DNA from: CALRWV02 sp943371965
GTDB taxonomy: Bacteria > Bacteroidota > JABWAT01
Assembly: GCA_943371965.1 (NCBI GenBank)
Contig: CALRWV020000005.1
Span: forward strand, 240,208 to 304,207
DNA length: 64,000 nucleotides
Reading direction: 5' to 3'
The notes below the pieces were generated by a model. The model saw only the letters and a list, made by a program, of their open reading frames with translations, did not search any database and had not been told where the DNA came from. Below, in pieces: positions 16,906-25,625 of this stretch (its first letter is position 1; every line of letters begins with the position of its first letter). A program made the translations under genes and the position numbers.

Positions 16906-17685
16906 TCATTTTCCCTTAAATGCAGGTTTCCGTTTTTCGGCAAATGCCAGAACACCTTCCTTGAAATCTTCAGTTCTTCCCGCTGCTTCCTGCATGAATC
17001 CTTCATAATCCAGAATATCATCAAGCGATTTAATTGAAGCCTGATTTAAAGTCCGTTTCATCATCCCAATTGATTTGGTTGGTGATTGTGCCAGTTGAAA
17101 TGCATATTCAGTTGCTTTTGGAATCAAATCAGATTCTGAAACAACCCAATTGGTTAGACCCCATTCATAACATTTTTGAGCCGGAATTTTATCACCGAAT
17201 GCCATCATTTCAAAAGCACGTCCATGTCCTGCAAGTTTCATCAGGAAGAAATGGGCGCCCGAATCCGGAACCAACCCGATTTTTACAAACGCCATATTCA
17301 TGTAAGCGGTTTCAGACATGATTCTTAAATCACAAGCCAAAGCAAGTGAACAACCAGCACCGGCAGCAACACCATTTACTGCAGCGATAAACGGTTTTTC
17401 GATGGTTCTCATTTTTTTGATGATCGGATTGTAACGGCGGTTCAGACTTTCCTTCAGAGAACGCAACTGTCCTTTAGTATCTTTCAAATCCTGACCTGAA
17501 CAGAAAGCTTTTCCTGAACCTGTTAGAATGACAGCGCGGATTTCCGGATCTTTCTCGATTGTTTTCAGAACATCCTGAATTTCTGTTGTCATTTTTTCGT
17601 TGGCAGCATTAAACACTTCAGGACGGTTAAGTGTCAAAGTTGCAACGTTGTTTTCGATGGTAAAAAGTATGGTTTCGTAAGACAT
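16906..17685 (-). CDS. Crotonase-family protein, PaaG-like isomerase
   Basis: A 259-residue enoyl-CoA hydratase/isomerase-fold protein. The CoA-binding and oxyanion motifs are AFCSGQDLKD and NGVAAGAGCSLALACDL. The two Glu residues of true enoyl-CoA hydratases are missing (Ser in AGAGCSLALA; FVKIGLVPDSG instead of PEI...PGAGG). The Asp in VPDSG matches the PaaG type, which isomerises epoxyphenylacetyl-CoA or shifts double bonds in enoyl-CoA. The ATG before SYETILF is preferred over a TTG three codons upstream. It follows another crotonase gene in the same direction. The acyl substrate is unknown; no other phenylacetate genes are seen. Confidence 0.88.
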   Translation of the reverse strand: MSYETILFTIENNVATLTLNRPEVFNAANEKMTTEIQDVLKTIEKDPEIRAVILTGSGKAFCSGQDLKDTKGQLRSLKESLNRRYNPIIKKMRTIEKPFIAAVNGVAAGAGCSLALACDLRIMSETAYMNMAFVKIGLVPDSGAHFFLMKLAGHGRAFEMMAFGDKIPAQKCYEWGLTNWVVSESDLIPKATEYAFQLAQSPTKSIGMMKRTLNQASIKSLDDILDYEGFMQEAAGRTEDFKEGVLAFAEKRKPAFKGK

Positions 17686-17694
17686 GGTTATCAA

Positions 17695-17783
17695 ATTTTG
17701 AATGTTGAATTATGGATGTTGAATTAAAAACAAAAATGCAGATGTGATTTTTATTCAAAATCCAGCATTCAGCATTTAAAATC
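17695..17783. repeat. Paired heptamer-period tracts in inverted orientation
   Basis: The left tract (GAATGTT, GAATTAT, GGATGTT, GAATTA) and right tract (AAAATCC, AGCATTC, AGCATTT) are roughly reverse complements, separated by about 25 bp. They fill the spacer between the two crotonase genes. Confidence 0.6.
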
Positions 17784-17787
17784 TGGT

Positions 17788-18567
17788 TTATTTTCCTTTG
17801 AATTCCGGTTTTCTTTTTTCAATGAAGGCTTTCATTCCTTCTTTCTGGTCTTCCGAGGCAAACAGCAGGAAGAAATTTTTCCGTTCGAATTCAAGACCAT
17901 TTTCGATTGTAGTGTCAAAGGAATTCAAAACACTTTCTTTTGCCAATCGGGTTGCAACCGGAGATTTTTCGGCAATCAGTTTCGCAAGTGAAATGGCTTC
18001 TTCCAGATAAAATTCAACCGGAACAATTTTGTTAACCAATCCGAAATCATAAGCTTCTTTTGCTGAAATGAACCTGCCGGTTAAAACCATTTCCATCGCC
18101 CGTACTTTTCCGACTGCTCTTGTCAGTCTTTGAGTCCCACCTGCACCGGGCATCACTCCAATATTAATTTCAGGTTGACCGAATTGCGTTGTTTCACTGC
18201 ACACAACCATATCGCAGCTCATCACCAGTTCGCATCCTCCTCCAAGCGCAAAACCGGAAACGGCTGCGATAGTTGGTGTCTTCACTTTTCTGATCCGTTC
18301 CCATTTCTGAAACTGGTCACGATATAACATATCTATAGCTGATGCATCTGCCATTTCTTTAATATCAGCTCCGGCAGCAAATGCTTTTTCGTTTCCGTGA
18401 ATAATAATGCAGCGGATATTCGGGTCACGGTCATAGCTGTCAATCACTTCAACCAATTCGGTCATCAGACCAAGTGAAAGTGCATTCAGAGCTTCAGGGC
18501 GATTGAGCTGTATAAATCCCAAATGACCATCGGTATAAGATTTGATAAAAGAGTAGGTAGTTTCCAT
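17788..18567 (-). CDS. Enoyl-CoA hydratase
   Basis: A 259-residue crotonase with both catalytic Glu residues: one in GGGCELVMSCD near residue 112 and one in FGQPEINIGVMPGAGG near 132. It therefore should hydrate trans-2-enoyl-CoA to 3-hydroxyacyl-CoA in fatty acid or amino acid breakdown. The oxyanion-hole motif AFAAGADIKEM is present. The frame is open 21 codons further upstream, but METTYSFIKS fits the family start. It heads a two-gene minus-strand unit with the PaaG-like gene. Confidence 0.93.
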   Translation of the reverse strand: METTYSFIKSYTDGHLGFIQLNRPEALNALSLGLMTELVEVIDSYDRDPNIRCIIIHGNEKAFAAGADIKEMADASAIDMLYRDQFQKWERIRKVKTPTIAAVSGFALGGGCELVMSCDMVVCSETTQFGQPEINIGVMPGAGGTQRLTRAVGKVRAMEMVLTGRFISAKEAYDFGLVNKIVPVEFYLEEAISLAKLIAEKSPVATRLAKESVLNSFDTTIENGLEFERKNFFLLFASEDQKEGMKAFIEKRKPEFKGK

Positions 18568-18730
18568 AAGAGTCCAGATTGCGGTAAAAGTCACAAACAG
18601 TAAAATACGATTTGAAGGTATCATCAGCAAAAGATGAAATTGGGATATTGCACATTTGAAATCCTTTAAAGACTGATAAAGTTTTTTTAATCGGGAGGAT
18701 GTCTGAATTCGTCCGATGGACTCCGATGGA

Positions 18731-18861
18731 GGATTAACTGGATTATTGGATTTTGGGATTAAGACAGGAAATACAAATTAGAGTAATGTTTCTTTTAACT
18801 TTCCATTGTTTAAAATCCAACAATCCTTTAATCCCGAAAATCCTAATTCAGACAAATTCCG
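18731..18861. repeat. Inverted GGATT-period element in the echA-ccmB intergenic region
   Basis: The left arm (18731-18768) has GGATT repeated every 7-9 bp; the right arm (18811-18861) has AATCC repeated the same way. The arms are imperfect reverse complements around a 40-50 bp centre. The right arm ends TAATTCAGACAAATTC, almost as at 62667-62700. The rest of the 390-bp gap (18568-18957) between divergent genes must hold both promoters, but I cannot point to them. Confidence 0.6.
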
Positions 18862-18957
18862 ACCACATCAATTAAATCCATATTAATTAAGGGGAAAAGA
18901 AAATCGCCGTGGTTATAATTTCTTGAATGTTTCAGCCCTCATCTCTATCTTGCCTCT

Positions 18958-19638
18958 ATGACAAAAGCGGTTTCACAATACTCTCACATCATATTCACTT
19001 TGCTTTCAAAAGAATTTAAGGTTGAGCTCCGTTCAAGATATGCGCTGAACGGTCTTCTGATGTTTGTGATTGTTACTGTCTCACTTATCAATTTTTCGAT
19101 GGGATTTCTGAACATTGAACCGCCCATTTTTTACGGCTTGATCTGGATTTCACTGTTTTTTTCCGGCATGTACGGACTTTCAAGAACTTTTGTAGCCGAA
19201 GTTGATCAAAACACTGTTGACTTTCTGAAACTGCTGGCAAAACCATCTCAGATTTTTTTAAGCAAATTTTTATTCAACCTGCTGATTTCTGTTGGTTTGG
19301 CTATAGTTCTTGTCGGTTGTTTCTATTTCTTTTTTACTTTTCCCAAAACCAATTTTGCGGGATTTTTTATTGGAGTGTTTTTGGGAACTGTTGCTCTTTC
19401 AAGCACAACAACCTTACTTGCAGCAATTGTTTCTCTTGCAGATGGAAAAGGAACCTTATTTCCGGTTTTATCATTTCCCTTGTTATTGCCGTTGGTGATG
19501 ACTTTGGCAAAACTGACACAGCTTTGTTTGCAGAATGCACCTTTTGAAATTTTATGGGAGCCGTTTGCTGTTCTGATTTCCTTTATTGCGGTTACATTGA
19601 CAGCTTCCATTTTAATTTTTGACTACATCTGGTATTGA
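18958..19638 (+). CDS. ccmB: Heme exporter protein CcmB
   Basis: A 226-residue integral membrane protein with six predicted helices. N-terminal segment LLSKEFKVELRSRYALN and the motif FSGMYGLSRTFVAEVDQNTVDFLKLL are typical of CcmB, the membrane subunit of the CcmABCD complex that loads heme onto CcmE during cytochrome c maturation. The ATPase gene ccmA is not adjacent, so it must be elsewhere or absent. It is the first gene of the cluster ccmB-C-D-E-F. Confidence 0.92.
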   Translation: MTKAVSQYSHIIFTLLSKEFKVELRSRYALNGLLMFVIVTVSLINFSMGFLNIEPPIFYGLIWISLFFSGMYGLSRTFVAEVDQNTVDFLKLLAKPSQIFLSKFLFNLLISVGLAIVLVGCFYFFFTFPKTNFAGFFIGVFLGTVALSSTTTLLAAIVSLADGKGTLFPVLSFPLLLPLVMTLAKLTQLCLQNAPFEILWEPFAVLISFIAVTLTASILIFDYIWY

Positions 19639-19826
19639 AATTGATGAATTTTGAGTTTCAACCGCAAAGTCGCAAAGGCGCGAAGAAAATTCCGCACACT
19701 GATTTGTATGGATTTAACAGATTTACACGGTAAAAAATATAAAATAAAGTCTGTGCTGATCAGTCTTATCAGCGTAATCTGTGTGCCAATGTCTTTTGTT
19801 TTTATTGATTTGAAAATTTACAAAAT

Positions 19827-20501
19827 ATGAAACCTGTTTCGAATACATTTAAACTGATTTTGGGGCTTTGGCTCAGTGTGATTGTTGTTGCCGGAATGCT
19901 GACTCCAATTCCCTTCATTCCCGGTTTGGGAGAGGCAGCACGGAATATATTCTTTCACGTTCCACAATCCTTTACCATGTTGTTTATTGTTCTTGTCAGT
20001 TTTTGGCAATCGATTCAATATTTGAGAACCAAAAAGATTGAACATGATATTAAAGCATCTGCTGCGGCTTCGGTTGGAATGCTGTTTGGAATTTTAACCA
20101 TTATTACCGGTGCTGTGTGGGCAGATTTTACGTGGGGAACTTACTGGAATTGGGATCCGAGACAGACAACTTTTTTGGGATTGCTTCTGATTTACAGTGC
20201 TTATTTCGTTTTAAGAACTTCAGTAGATGATCCTCAGAAAAAAGCAATTTTATCGGCGGCATATAATTTGTTTGCATTTGCTTCCCTTCCGTTTCTTATG
20301 TTCATTATTCCAAGATTATTGCCTGGATTACATCCCGGAGCACCTGAAGAAGGTGGAGCAAACAACCCGATGGTAAGTGGAATTGATGCTACCATTAGAA
20401 TTATTATGTATTCTTCTGTCATAGGATTTTGCATGCTCTCATATTGGATTTACAATGTTAAAGTGAGACTTGCCCTTTTGGAAGAAAAAATAAACGGATA
20501 A
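19827..20501 (+). CDS. ccmC: Heme exporter/handling protein CcmC
   Basis: A 224-residue, six-helix protein of the heme-handling CcmC/CcmF/CcsA superfamily. The tryptophan-rich heme-binding loop WADFTWGTYWNWDPRQT is complete, and conserved His residues flank it (FFHVPQSF before; LHPGAPEE after). CcmC attaches heme to CcmE in the periplasm. The 188-bp gap after ccmB contains low-complexity repeats (aaccgcaaagtcgcaaaggcg and a copy of an ATCAGCGTAATCTGTG sequence) and no gene. Confidence 0.93.
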   Translation: MKPVSNTFKLILGLWLSVIVVAGMLTPIPFIPGLGEAARNIFFHVPQSFTMLFIVLVSFWQSIQYLRTKKIEHDIKASAAASVGMLFGILTIITGAVWADFTWGTYWNWDPRQTTFLGLLLIYSAYFVLRTSVDDPQKKAILSAAYNLFAFASLPFLMFIIPRLLPGLHPGAPEEGGANNPMVSGIDATIRIIMYSSVIGFCMLSYWIYNVKVRLALLEEKING

Positions 20502-20529
20502 TTTTAGTGTTCAGGATTGAAAGGTAAAC

Positions 20530-20670
20530 ATGGAAATTTATTTGGTAACCGGAATTCTTTTGATAATCTGGATAGGAATATTCAGTTATGTTTTCTCACT
20601 TGATAAAAAGGTGAAGAAACTTGAGCAGGATTTAAAAAACAGTTCTGATAATGGAGGAACCAATGAATAA
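20530..20670 (+). CDS. ccmD: CcmD-like small membrane protein
   Basis: A 46-residue gene: one hydrophobic helix (VTGILLIIWIGIFSYVF) followed by a charged coiled tail (LDKKVKKLEQDLKN). Length, topology and position between ccmC and ccmE fit CcmD, which helps release holo-CcmE from the CcmABC complex. AAGG lies about 7 bp before the ATG. The end overlaps the start of ccmE by 8 bp, so translation is likely coupled. Sequence conservation in this family is low, so the call rests on context and topology. Confidence 0.8.
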   Translation: MEIYLVTGILLIIWIGIFSYVFSLDKKVKKLEQDLKNSSDNGGTNE

Positions 20671-21058
20671 AAAATTAATAGTGGGAATTTCGTTTATCGC
20701 TTTGTTCAGCATCTACGGATTTTTTGCTTTCAAGGAAAATATCAATCCATACATGAATTTTGTTGAAGCCAAAGATGCCTGGGGAGAAGTTCAGATAAAG
20801 GGAACCTGGGAAAAAGACCTTGCCAGCAATTATGATCTGAATTCTCATATTTTCGAATTTTTCCTGAAAGACGAAAAGGGAACTGTGAAAAAAGTAATGT
20901 TCAAAGGTGCAAAACCGAATAATTTCGAACATGCCACTTCAGTTGTTGTAAAAGGAAAATTGGATGGTGATGTGTTTGTATCAGAAAAAATTCTGGTTAA
21001 ATGTCCTTCCAAATATCAGTCAGAACAGGCTGATGGTGTTGGTTATATCAAAAGTTGA
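20663..21058 (+). CDS. ccmE: Cytochrome c maturation heme chaperone CcmE, CxxxY variant
   Basis: A 131-residue protein: one N-terminal membrane anchor (residues 4-22), then an OB-fold domain in the periplasm (YMNFVEAKDAWGEVQIKG). CcmE binds heme covalently through a His in HxxxY in proteobacteria; here the segment is LVKCPSKYQSEQ, with Cys114 in place of His and Tyr118 kept. Such CxxxY proteins are known from sulfate reducers and archaea (System I*), which lack CcmH. GGAGG at 20653-20657 sets the start at this ATG and not at one 12 bp upstream. It overlaps ccmD and is followed by a hairpin and ccmF. Confidence 0.92.
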   Translation: MNKKLIVGISFIALFSIYGFFAFKENINPYMNFVEAKDAWGEVQIKGTWEKDLASNYDLNSHIFEFFLKDEKGTVKKVMFKGAKPNNFEHATSVVVKGKLDGDVFVSEKILVKCPSKYQSEQADGVGYIKS

Positions 21059-21071
21059 TTGACTTTTATTT

Positions 21072-21103
21072 AATCATGACAGGTTCCAAAATTTGTCATG
21101 ATT
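21072..21103 (+). terminator. Hairpin between ccmE and ccmF
   Basis: AATCATGACA (21072-21081) and TGTCATGATT (21094-21103) form a perfect 10-bp stem with a 12-nt loop, followed by ATTTATTTT. It lies 13 bp after ccmE and just before the ccmF ribosome binding site. It could partly stop transcription and lower ccmF expression, or stabilise the upstream mRNA. Confidence 0.5.
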
Positions 21104-21124
21104 TTATTTATTTTAAGGAATTTC

Positions 21125-23374
21125 ATGTTTTATAAATCGCTCGTTGTTTTCTCGTTCATTTCTATTGTTTATTCCGCGCTCGGATTTTTTCTGGCAACAA
21201 AAGAAAAAGCAAATCCTTGGTGGATTGTTTCTGCAAGATGGATGTTTGGTTTGGGTACAGCACTGATAATTGCTGTCGGTGCAATCATGATTCACCTTAT
21301 TTCTTCCCATCAATTTCAGTACAATTATGTGTATGCCTACAGTTCGTTGGATTTGCCAACCAAATATTTAGTTTCAACTTTTTGGGCTGGTCAGGAAGGT
21401 TCTTTTCTGTTATGGATATTTTTTATAGGAATTCTTGGACTGTTTCTTATCAGAACTGCAAAGGATTATGAACCTTATGTAATGACAACTTTTTCAGTCG
21501 CAATGGCATTTCTGATTTCCATGATTCTGGGTGTGAAAATTGGTGATTTGGTTATTGGATCAAATCCCTTCAAAACAATTTACGAAGCATTTCCGGGTCA
21601 GGTTCCTCTTGGTTTTGTTCCGGCTGATGGACGCGGTTTAAATCCGCTTCTTCAGAATTATTGGATGACCATTCACCCACCGGTTTTATTCAGTGGATTT
21701 GCAGCTACTTTGGTTCCATTCACATTTGCATTTGCGGCGTTGTGGAGAAAAAAATATGATGATTGGATTACTCCAGCAATGCCATGGACTTTGTGGACAG
21801 CAGCTTCACTCGGAACCGGAATTGTTATGGGCGGATATTGGGCTTATGAAACTCTAGGTTGGGGTGGATATTGGGCTTGGGATCCTGTTGAAAATGGATC
21901 TCTCGTACCGTGGCTGATTACGGTTGCCGGACTTCACTCGATGATAGTTCAGAAAAAAATCGGGACTCTTAAGCGGTTTTCTATTTTCCTCGGACTTCTG
22001 ATTTTTATCGCTGTTGTTTACAGTACATTCCTGACAAGAAGCGGTGTTTTGGCCGACTTTTCAGTCCATTCATTTACTGGTCTTGGTCTTTACGGTCAGC
22101 TTCTGATTTACATTTTAATATTTTTATTTGGTGGTTATGGATTTCTGATTTATCGCTGGAAATCAATTCCGTATCCAAAAGAAGGAAGCGAAATTTATTC
22201 ACGTGAATTTTTGATGGTGGTTGGTGCATTAATGCTGACACTTCTTGGAATTGCAGTCAGTGCAGGTACATCTTTACCTATTATTTCACAGACCTTTTCC
22301 GGTCATCCAAAAACTCTTGATGTTGCGGGTTTCAATACTTTGGTAATTCCGCTGGTTATCATCATTGCATTGCTGTTGGGTGTTGGGCAGATGATGTGGT
22401 ATTCGAAAACAGATATGAAAGTCGTTGCGCATAATATGCTGATTCCGGTTGCTATTTCTGTTCTTTCAACTGTAGCCCTAATTGGTTTTGGTGTGCAGGA
22501 TATCAGAATGATTCTGCTTGGTTTTGCCGGGTTTCTTGCCTTGTTTTCAAATATTGCGGTTCTGATGAAAATTATAAAAGGAAATTTCAAACTTGCCGGT
22601 GGAGCAATTTCACATATTGGGATAGCTGTCATGCTGTTAGGCTTTATCGCAAGTGGAAGGTATGATACGGTTGGTCACTTCAACCTCCCGAAAAATGAAG
22701 TGGTAAATGTTCATGGTTATGACCTGAAATTTATTGGCGATACAAAGCGCGACGGTAAAGATGCATTTCTTATCCAAAGTCCTGACAATAAAATTGAACT
22801 TAAACCAATCATGTATTGGAGTGATTTTACCCAATCTTGGATGAGAAGTCCGGATATCAAAGTTTCATTTAATCAGGATTTGTACATTGCACCGGTTATG
22901 CGGCAGGAAGCAACAACGGAAAATGATCTTCAGAATATGAAATTTGAAAAAGGTGAAAGCAAAGCGGTTGGGAAAAATACTATCACTTTCGAAAAATTCA
23001 ATATTTTGAGCATGGCGGCAAACAAAGTTTCGGTTGCTGCTGTACTGAAAATTAAAACTGAAAATGGGGAAGAGGAAATTCAACCGGTTTATGGAATTGA
23101 TGAAACAAAAAGAGTTAATTCAATACCTGCAAAAACACAAAATGGATTGGAAATCGCCATTGCTGGAATTGATGCATCAACAGGAAAAGTGACTTTGGCA
23201 ATTTCAGGAGACACCGGAATCAGTCAGGCAGAAGGAAAAGAAATTCTGGTTGTGGAAGCATCCATCAAGCCATTTATCGGATTGGTTTGGTTGGGGACAC
23301 TGATTATGATTTTCGGCTTTTTGACGGCAATGTATCGGAGATGGTTGCTCAGAAACCTTAATTATTCAGAATAA
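21125..23374 (+). CDS. ccmF: Cytochrome c maturation heme lyase CcmF
   Basis: A 749-residue membrane protein with about fourteen helices. It carries the CcmF motifs: the WWD heme loop as WGWGGYWAWDPVENGS-like sequence near residue 255, HPPVLFSG near 190, and a C-terminal periplasmic domain (residues about 530-720) before a last helix. CcmF transfers heme from CcmE to apocytochromes. The frame is open to an ATG at 21098, but that one lies inside the hairpin stem; AAGGA at 21115 points to the ATG at 21125. No ccmG or ccmH follows, in line with the CxxxY CcmE. Confidence 0.95.
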   Translation: MFYKSLVVFSFISIVYSALGFFLATKEKANPWWIVSARWMFGLGTALIIAVGAIMIHLISSHQFQYNYVYAYSSLDLPTKYLVSTFWAGQEGSFLLWIFFIGILGLFLIRTAKDYEPYVMTTFSVAMAFLISMILGVKIGDLVIGSNPFKTIYEAFPGQVPLGFVPADGRGLNPLLQNYWMTIHPPVLFSGFAATLVPFTFAFAALWRKKYDDWITPAMPWTLWTAASLGTGIVMGGYWAYETLGWGGYWAWDPVENGSLVPWLITVAGLHSMIVQKKIGTLKRFSIFLGLLIFIAVVYSTFLTRSGVLADFSVHSFTGLGLYGQLLIYILIFLFGGYGFLIYRWKSIPYPKEGSEIYSREFLMVVGALMLTLLGIAVSAGTSLPIISQTFSGHPKTLDVAGFNTLVIPLVIIIALLLGVGQMMWYSKTDMKVVAHNMLIPVAISVLSTVALIGFGVQDIRMILLGFAGFLALFSNIAVLMKIIKGNFKLAGGAISHIGIAVMLLGFIASGRYDTVGHFNLPKNEVVNVHGYDLKFIGDTKRDGKDAFLIQSPDNKIELKPIMYWSDFTQSWMRSPDIKVSFNQDLYIAPVMRQEATTENDLQNMKFEKGESKAVGKNTITFEKFNILSMAANKVSVAAVLKIKTENGEEEIQPVYGIDETKRVNSIPAKTQNGLEIAIAGIDASTGKVTLAISGDTGISQAEGKEILVVEASIKPFIGLVWLGTLIMIFGFLTAMYRRWLLRNLNYSE

Positions 23375-23414
23375 TTTTATTGAATCAATTTTTATTTCCG
23401 GAGAAGATTCGAGA

Positions 23415-24134
23415 ATGATTTTAAAAAATAATCACAATTTCATGTCAGTTGGAATATTGTTTGTATTCCTTTTCTTTTCTCTTTCTGTGAGTGCTCAGAT
23501 GTTTGATTCTTCTTATCCAGAAACTGAATCTGCAAAACCATCAAAAAAACTCATATTTTATTCGCTTCTTGTTCCCGGTTTGGGTGAGTATATGATGGGA
23601 GAAAAGGATTATCTCAAATATTTTCTTACCACAGAAATTACTTTGATCATTGGTGGTTATTCTTTGGATTACTACGCAACTTCAGTTATGGATGACGCCA
23701 TCAATTATGCCAAACAACGCGGTGAAATTTCAGGAGACCTGACAGACAGGCAATTTCTGATTGCGGTTGGAAATTTCAACAGCCTTTCTGAATACAATGT
23801 TTCAACTGCCCAAAAAAGAAATCTCAGGGAAATCTACAAAGAAGATGAAATCCATCATTGGCAGTGGAAATCGAAAGAAGACAGATATGTTTTTGAAGAA
23901 AGAAGACAGCATTCTGAACTTGTCGCACAGGCCATTCCGTTTGTTGTTGGAGCTGTCATCATCAATCATGCTGTAAGTGCATTCAATGTTTTGAGATTGT
24001 TGAAAAATTATAACAGAACCCAAACAGAAACATCTTCCACTATTTTGGACAATTCAAAACTCTGGGCAACACCAACAGATCAGGTTTCCCGTTTTGGAAA
24101 AGGTATCCAGATCAATTACCAGCTTACTTTCTGA
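23415..24134 (+). CDS. Exported membrane protein of unknown function (DUF5683-like)
   Basis: A 239-residue protein with a signal peptide ending SVSAQ and a short motif SLLVPGLGEYMMGEKDYLKYF followed by a hydrophobic segment. The PGLGxYxxG...Y pattern also occurs in the two paralogs at 29442 and 30022 and is typical of DUF5683-like proteins of FCB bacteria. The middle is strongly charged and the C-terminal part has a further hydrophobic segment (AIPFVVGAVIINHAVSAF). GGAGAAG 8 bp before the ATG supports the start. It lies between ccmF and truA on the same strand. Function unknown. Confidence 0.7.
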   Translation: MILKNNHNFMSVGILFVFLFFSLSVSAQMFDSSYPETESAKPSKKLIFYSLLVPGLGEYMMGEKDYLKYFLTTEITLIIGGYSLDYYATSVMDDAINYAKQRGEISGDLTDRQFLIAVGNFNSLSEYNVSTAQKRNLREIYKEDEIHHWQWKSKEDRYVFEERRQHSELVAQAIPFVVGAVIINHAVSAFNVLRLLKNYNRTQTETSSTILDNSKLWATPTDQVSRFGKGIQINYQLTF

Positions 24135-24200
24135 CAAATCAGGAAGAACTTTTCCTCCTGAAATTTGAAAAATCCCTCTCCTGATTCTACCTTCCAAAAA

Positions 24201-24986
24201 ATGAATAACACACCAGAAAAACAGCGTTTCGCGTTTACAACCGAATATAACGGCTTGAGTTATAACGGTTTTCAGCGCCAGTCAGAATCAAAGGCAAAAA
24301 AAACAGTTCAGGGAGTTATTGAATCGGCACTTGAAATTCTGTTTTCCAACGATAAACCAACAATTTACGGAAGCGGGAGAACTGATGCCGGAGTTCATGC
24401 TTCAGGTCAAATTTTCCACGCTGATTTACCATCCGGTTTGGATATAAAAGTCATTGAAAAAAAACTGAACGGTCTTTTGATTAAAGAAGATGTTGTTATC
24501 CTGAATTCCGTTCCTGTCCGTCAGGATTTTCACGCAAGACATTCTGCTCTCACAAGGGAATACCGGTACACCATCAATCAGAAAAAATCTGCCCTCAATG
24601 TGCATCAGGAATTATTTTTTCCCTTTCCAGTTGATTTGGATTTTTTGAATCAGCTTTCAAAAATCATTGAAGCCGAAAAGGATTTCACTTCTTTCTGCAA
24701 AGTCGCAGATGTCAGTGAATTAAAACGGTGCAGCATGAAACACGCATTTTGGATTCAGGATGGTACACGATTTTATTTTCATATCAAAGCAAGACGGTTT
24801 CTTTATGGAATGGTTAGAGCTCTGGTTGGAACGCAGCTCGATTTTATGCGTGAAGGAAAATCAGTTGAAGAATTCCGGCAGGTATTTGAAATGAAAGATC
24901 GCCGTACAGCATCTTTTTCTGCAAAATCCTATGGTTTGAATCTGATAAAAGTTGAGTATCCTGAAGAATTGTTTCTTGTTGACTAA
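24201..24986 (+). CDS. truA: tRNA pseudouridine(38-40) synthase TruA
   Basis: A 261-residue TruA that makes pseudouridine at positions 38-40 in the anticodon arm. The catalytic Asp lies in GSGRTDAGVHASGQ near residue 58; other signatures are EYNGLSYNGFQRQ at the N-terminus, ARHSALTREYRYTI, and RRFLYGMVRALVGT. An ATG was chosen in place of an earlier TTG frame extension at 24165 that has no ribosome binding site and no family similarity. Confidence 0.96.
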   Translation: MNNTPEKQRFAFTTEYNGLSYNGFQRQSESKAKKTVQGVIESALEILFSNDKPTIYGSGRTDAGVHASGQIFHADLPSGLDIKVIEKKLNGLLIKEDVVILNSVPVRQDFHARHSALTREYRYTINQKKSALNVHQELFFPFPVDLDFLNQLSKIIEAEKDFTSFCKVADVSELKRCSMKHAFWIQDGTRFYFHIKARRFLYGMVRALVGTQLDFMREGKSVEEFRQVFEMKDRRTASFSAKSYGLNLIKVEYPEELFLVD

Positions 24987-25025
24987 GTATTTTGTAAATT
25001 CAAATAAATAATAATTGGAAATTAT

Positions 25026-25265
25026 ATGCAGACAAATGTTTCTGAAAGAATTTCTGTTAATCCTAAAGTCATGAACGGAAAACCTTGTATTAAAGGAACC
25101 CGGATTCCTGTATATATTCTACTTGATTTACTTTCTCAGGGATTAACTGCAAAAGAAATAATTTCTCCTGAATACTATCCTGACATAACGATTGAAGATG
25201 TTTTTGCCGCAATCACATATGCAAATATGCTCATCAAGAATGAAGAAATCGTTTTCGCGGATTAG
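25026..25265 (+). CDS. DUF433 antitoxin
   Basis: A 79-residue DUF433 protein: RISVNPKVMNGKPCIKGTRIPV is the family signature, then a winged-helix-like end (GLTAKEIISPEYYPDITIEDV). DUF433 proteins act as antitoxins (VapB45-like) paired with PIN-like DUF5615 toxins, and the partner follows 6 bp downstream. It is expected to neutralise the toxin and repress its own promoter. No operator is obvious upstream. Confidence 0.88.
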   Translation: MQTNVSERISVNPKVMNGKPCIKGTRIPVYILLDLLSQGLTAKEIISPEYYPDITIEDVFAAITYANMLIKNEEIVFAD

Positions 25266-25271
25266 TAAATC

Positions 25272-25625
25272 ATGAAAATATTGGCAGATCACTGTGTTTT
25301 TGGAAAAACAATTGCACAATTAAAACTTAATGGATTCGAAGTCTTCAGATTGGGTGATTTGGCTGAAACAGATTTGGAAGATGATGAAGTCATAAAAATC
25401 GCCAAGGACAGGAATTTGATATTAATTTCAAATGACCTGGATTTCAGCAACATCATCAATTATCCACCCCAACATTTCAAAGGAATTATTGTGCTTCGGA
25501 TAACTGTAAGCAATATGGAAGTCATTCATGATAAATTGATTGAATTTCTTAAATCAAAAAATCAATCAGAAATTGCATCAACCCTTATTATTATTGATCA
25601 CAAACATATCAGAATAAGAAAATGA
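25272..25625 (+). CDS. DUF5615 PIN-like toxin
   Basis: A 117-residue PIN-like nuclease of the DUF5615/Mut7-C-like group. The acidic residues expected in the active site are visible in MKILADHCVF, LAETDLEDDEVI and ISNDLDFSNII. It would cleave RNA when freed from the DUF433 antitoxin encoded just upstream. Its stop overlaps the start of the lipoprotein gene by 4 bp (ATGA), an unusual coupling of a toxin to a housekeeping-looking gene. Confidence 0.87.
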   Translation: MKILADHCVFGKTIAQLKLNGFEVFRLGDLAETDLEDDEVIKIAKDRNLILISNDLDFSNIINYPPQHFKGIIVLRITVSNMEVIHDKLIEFLKSKNQSEIASTLIIIDHKHIRIRK

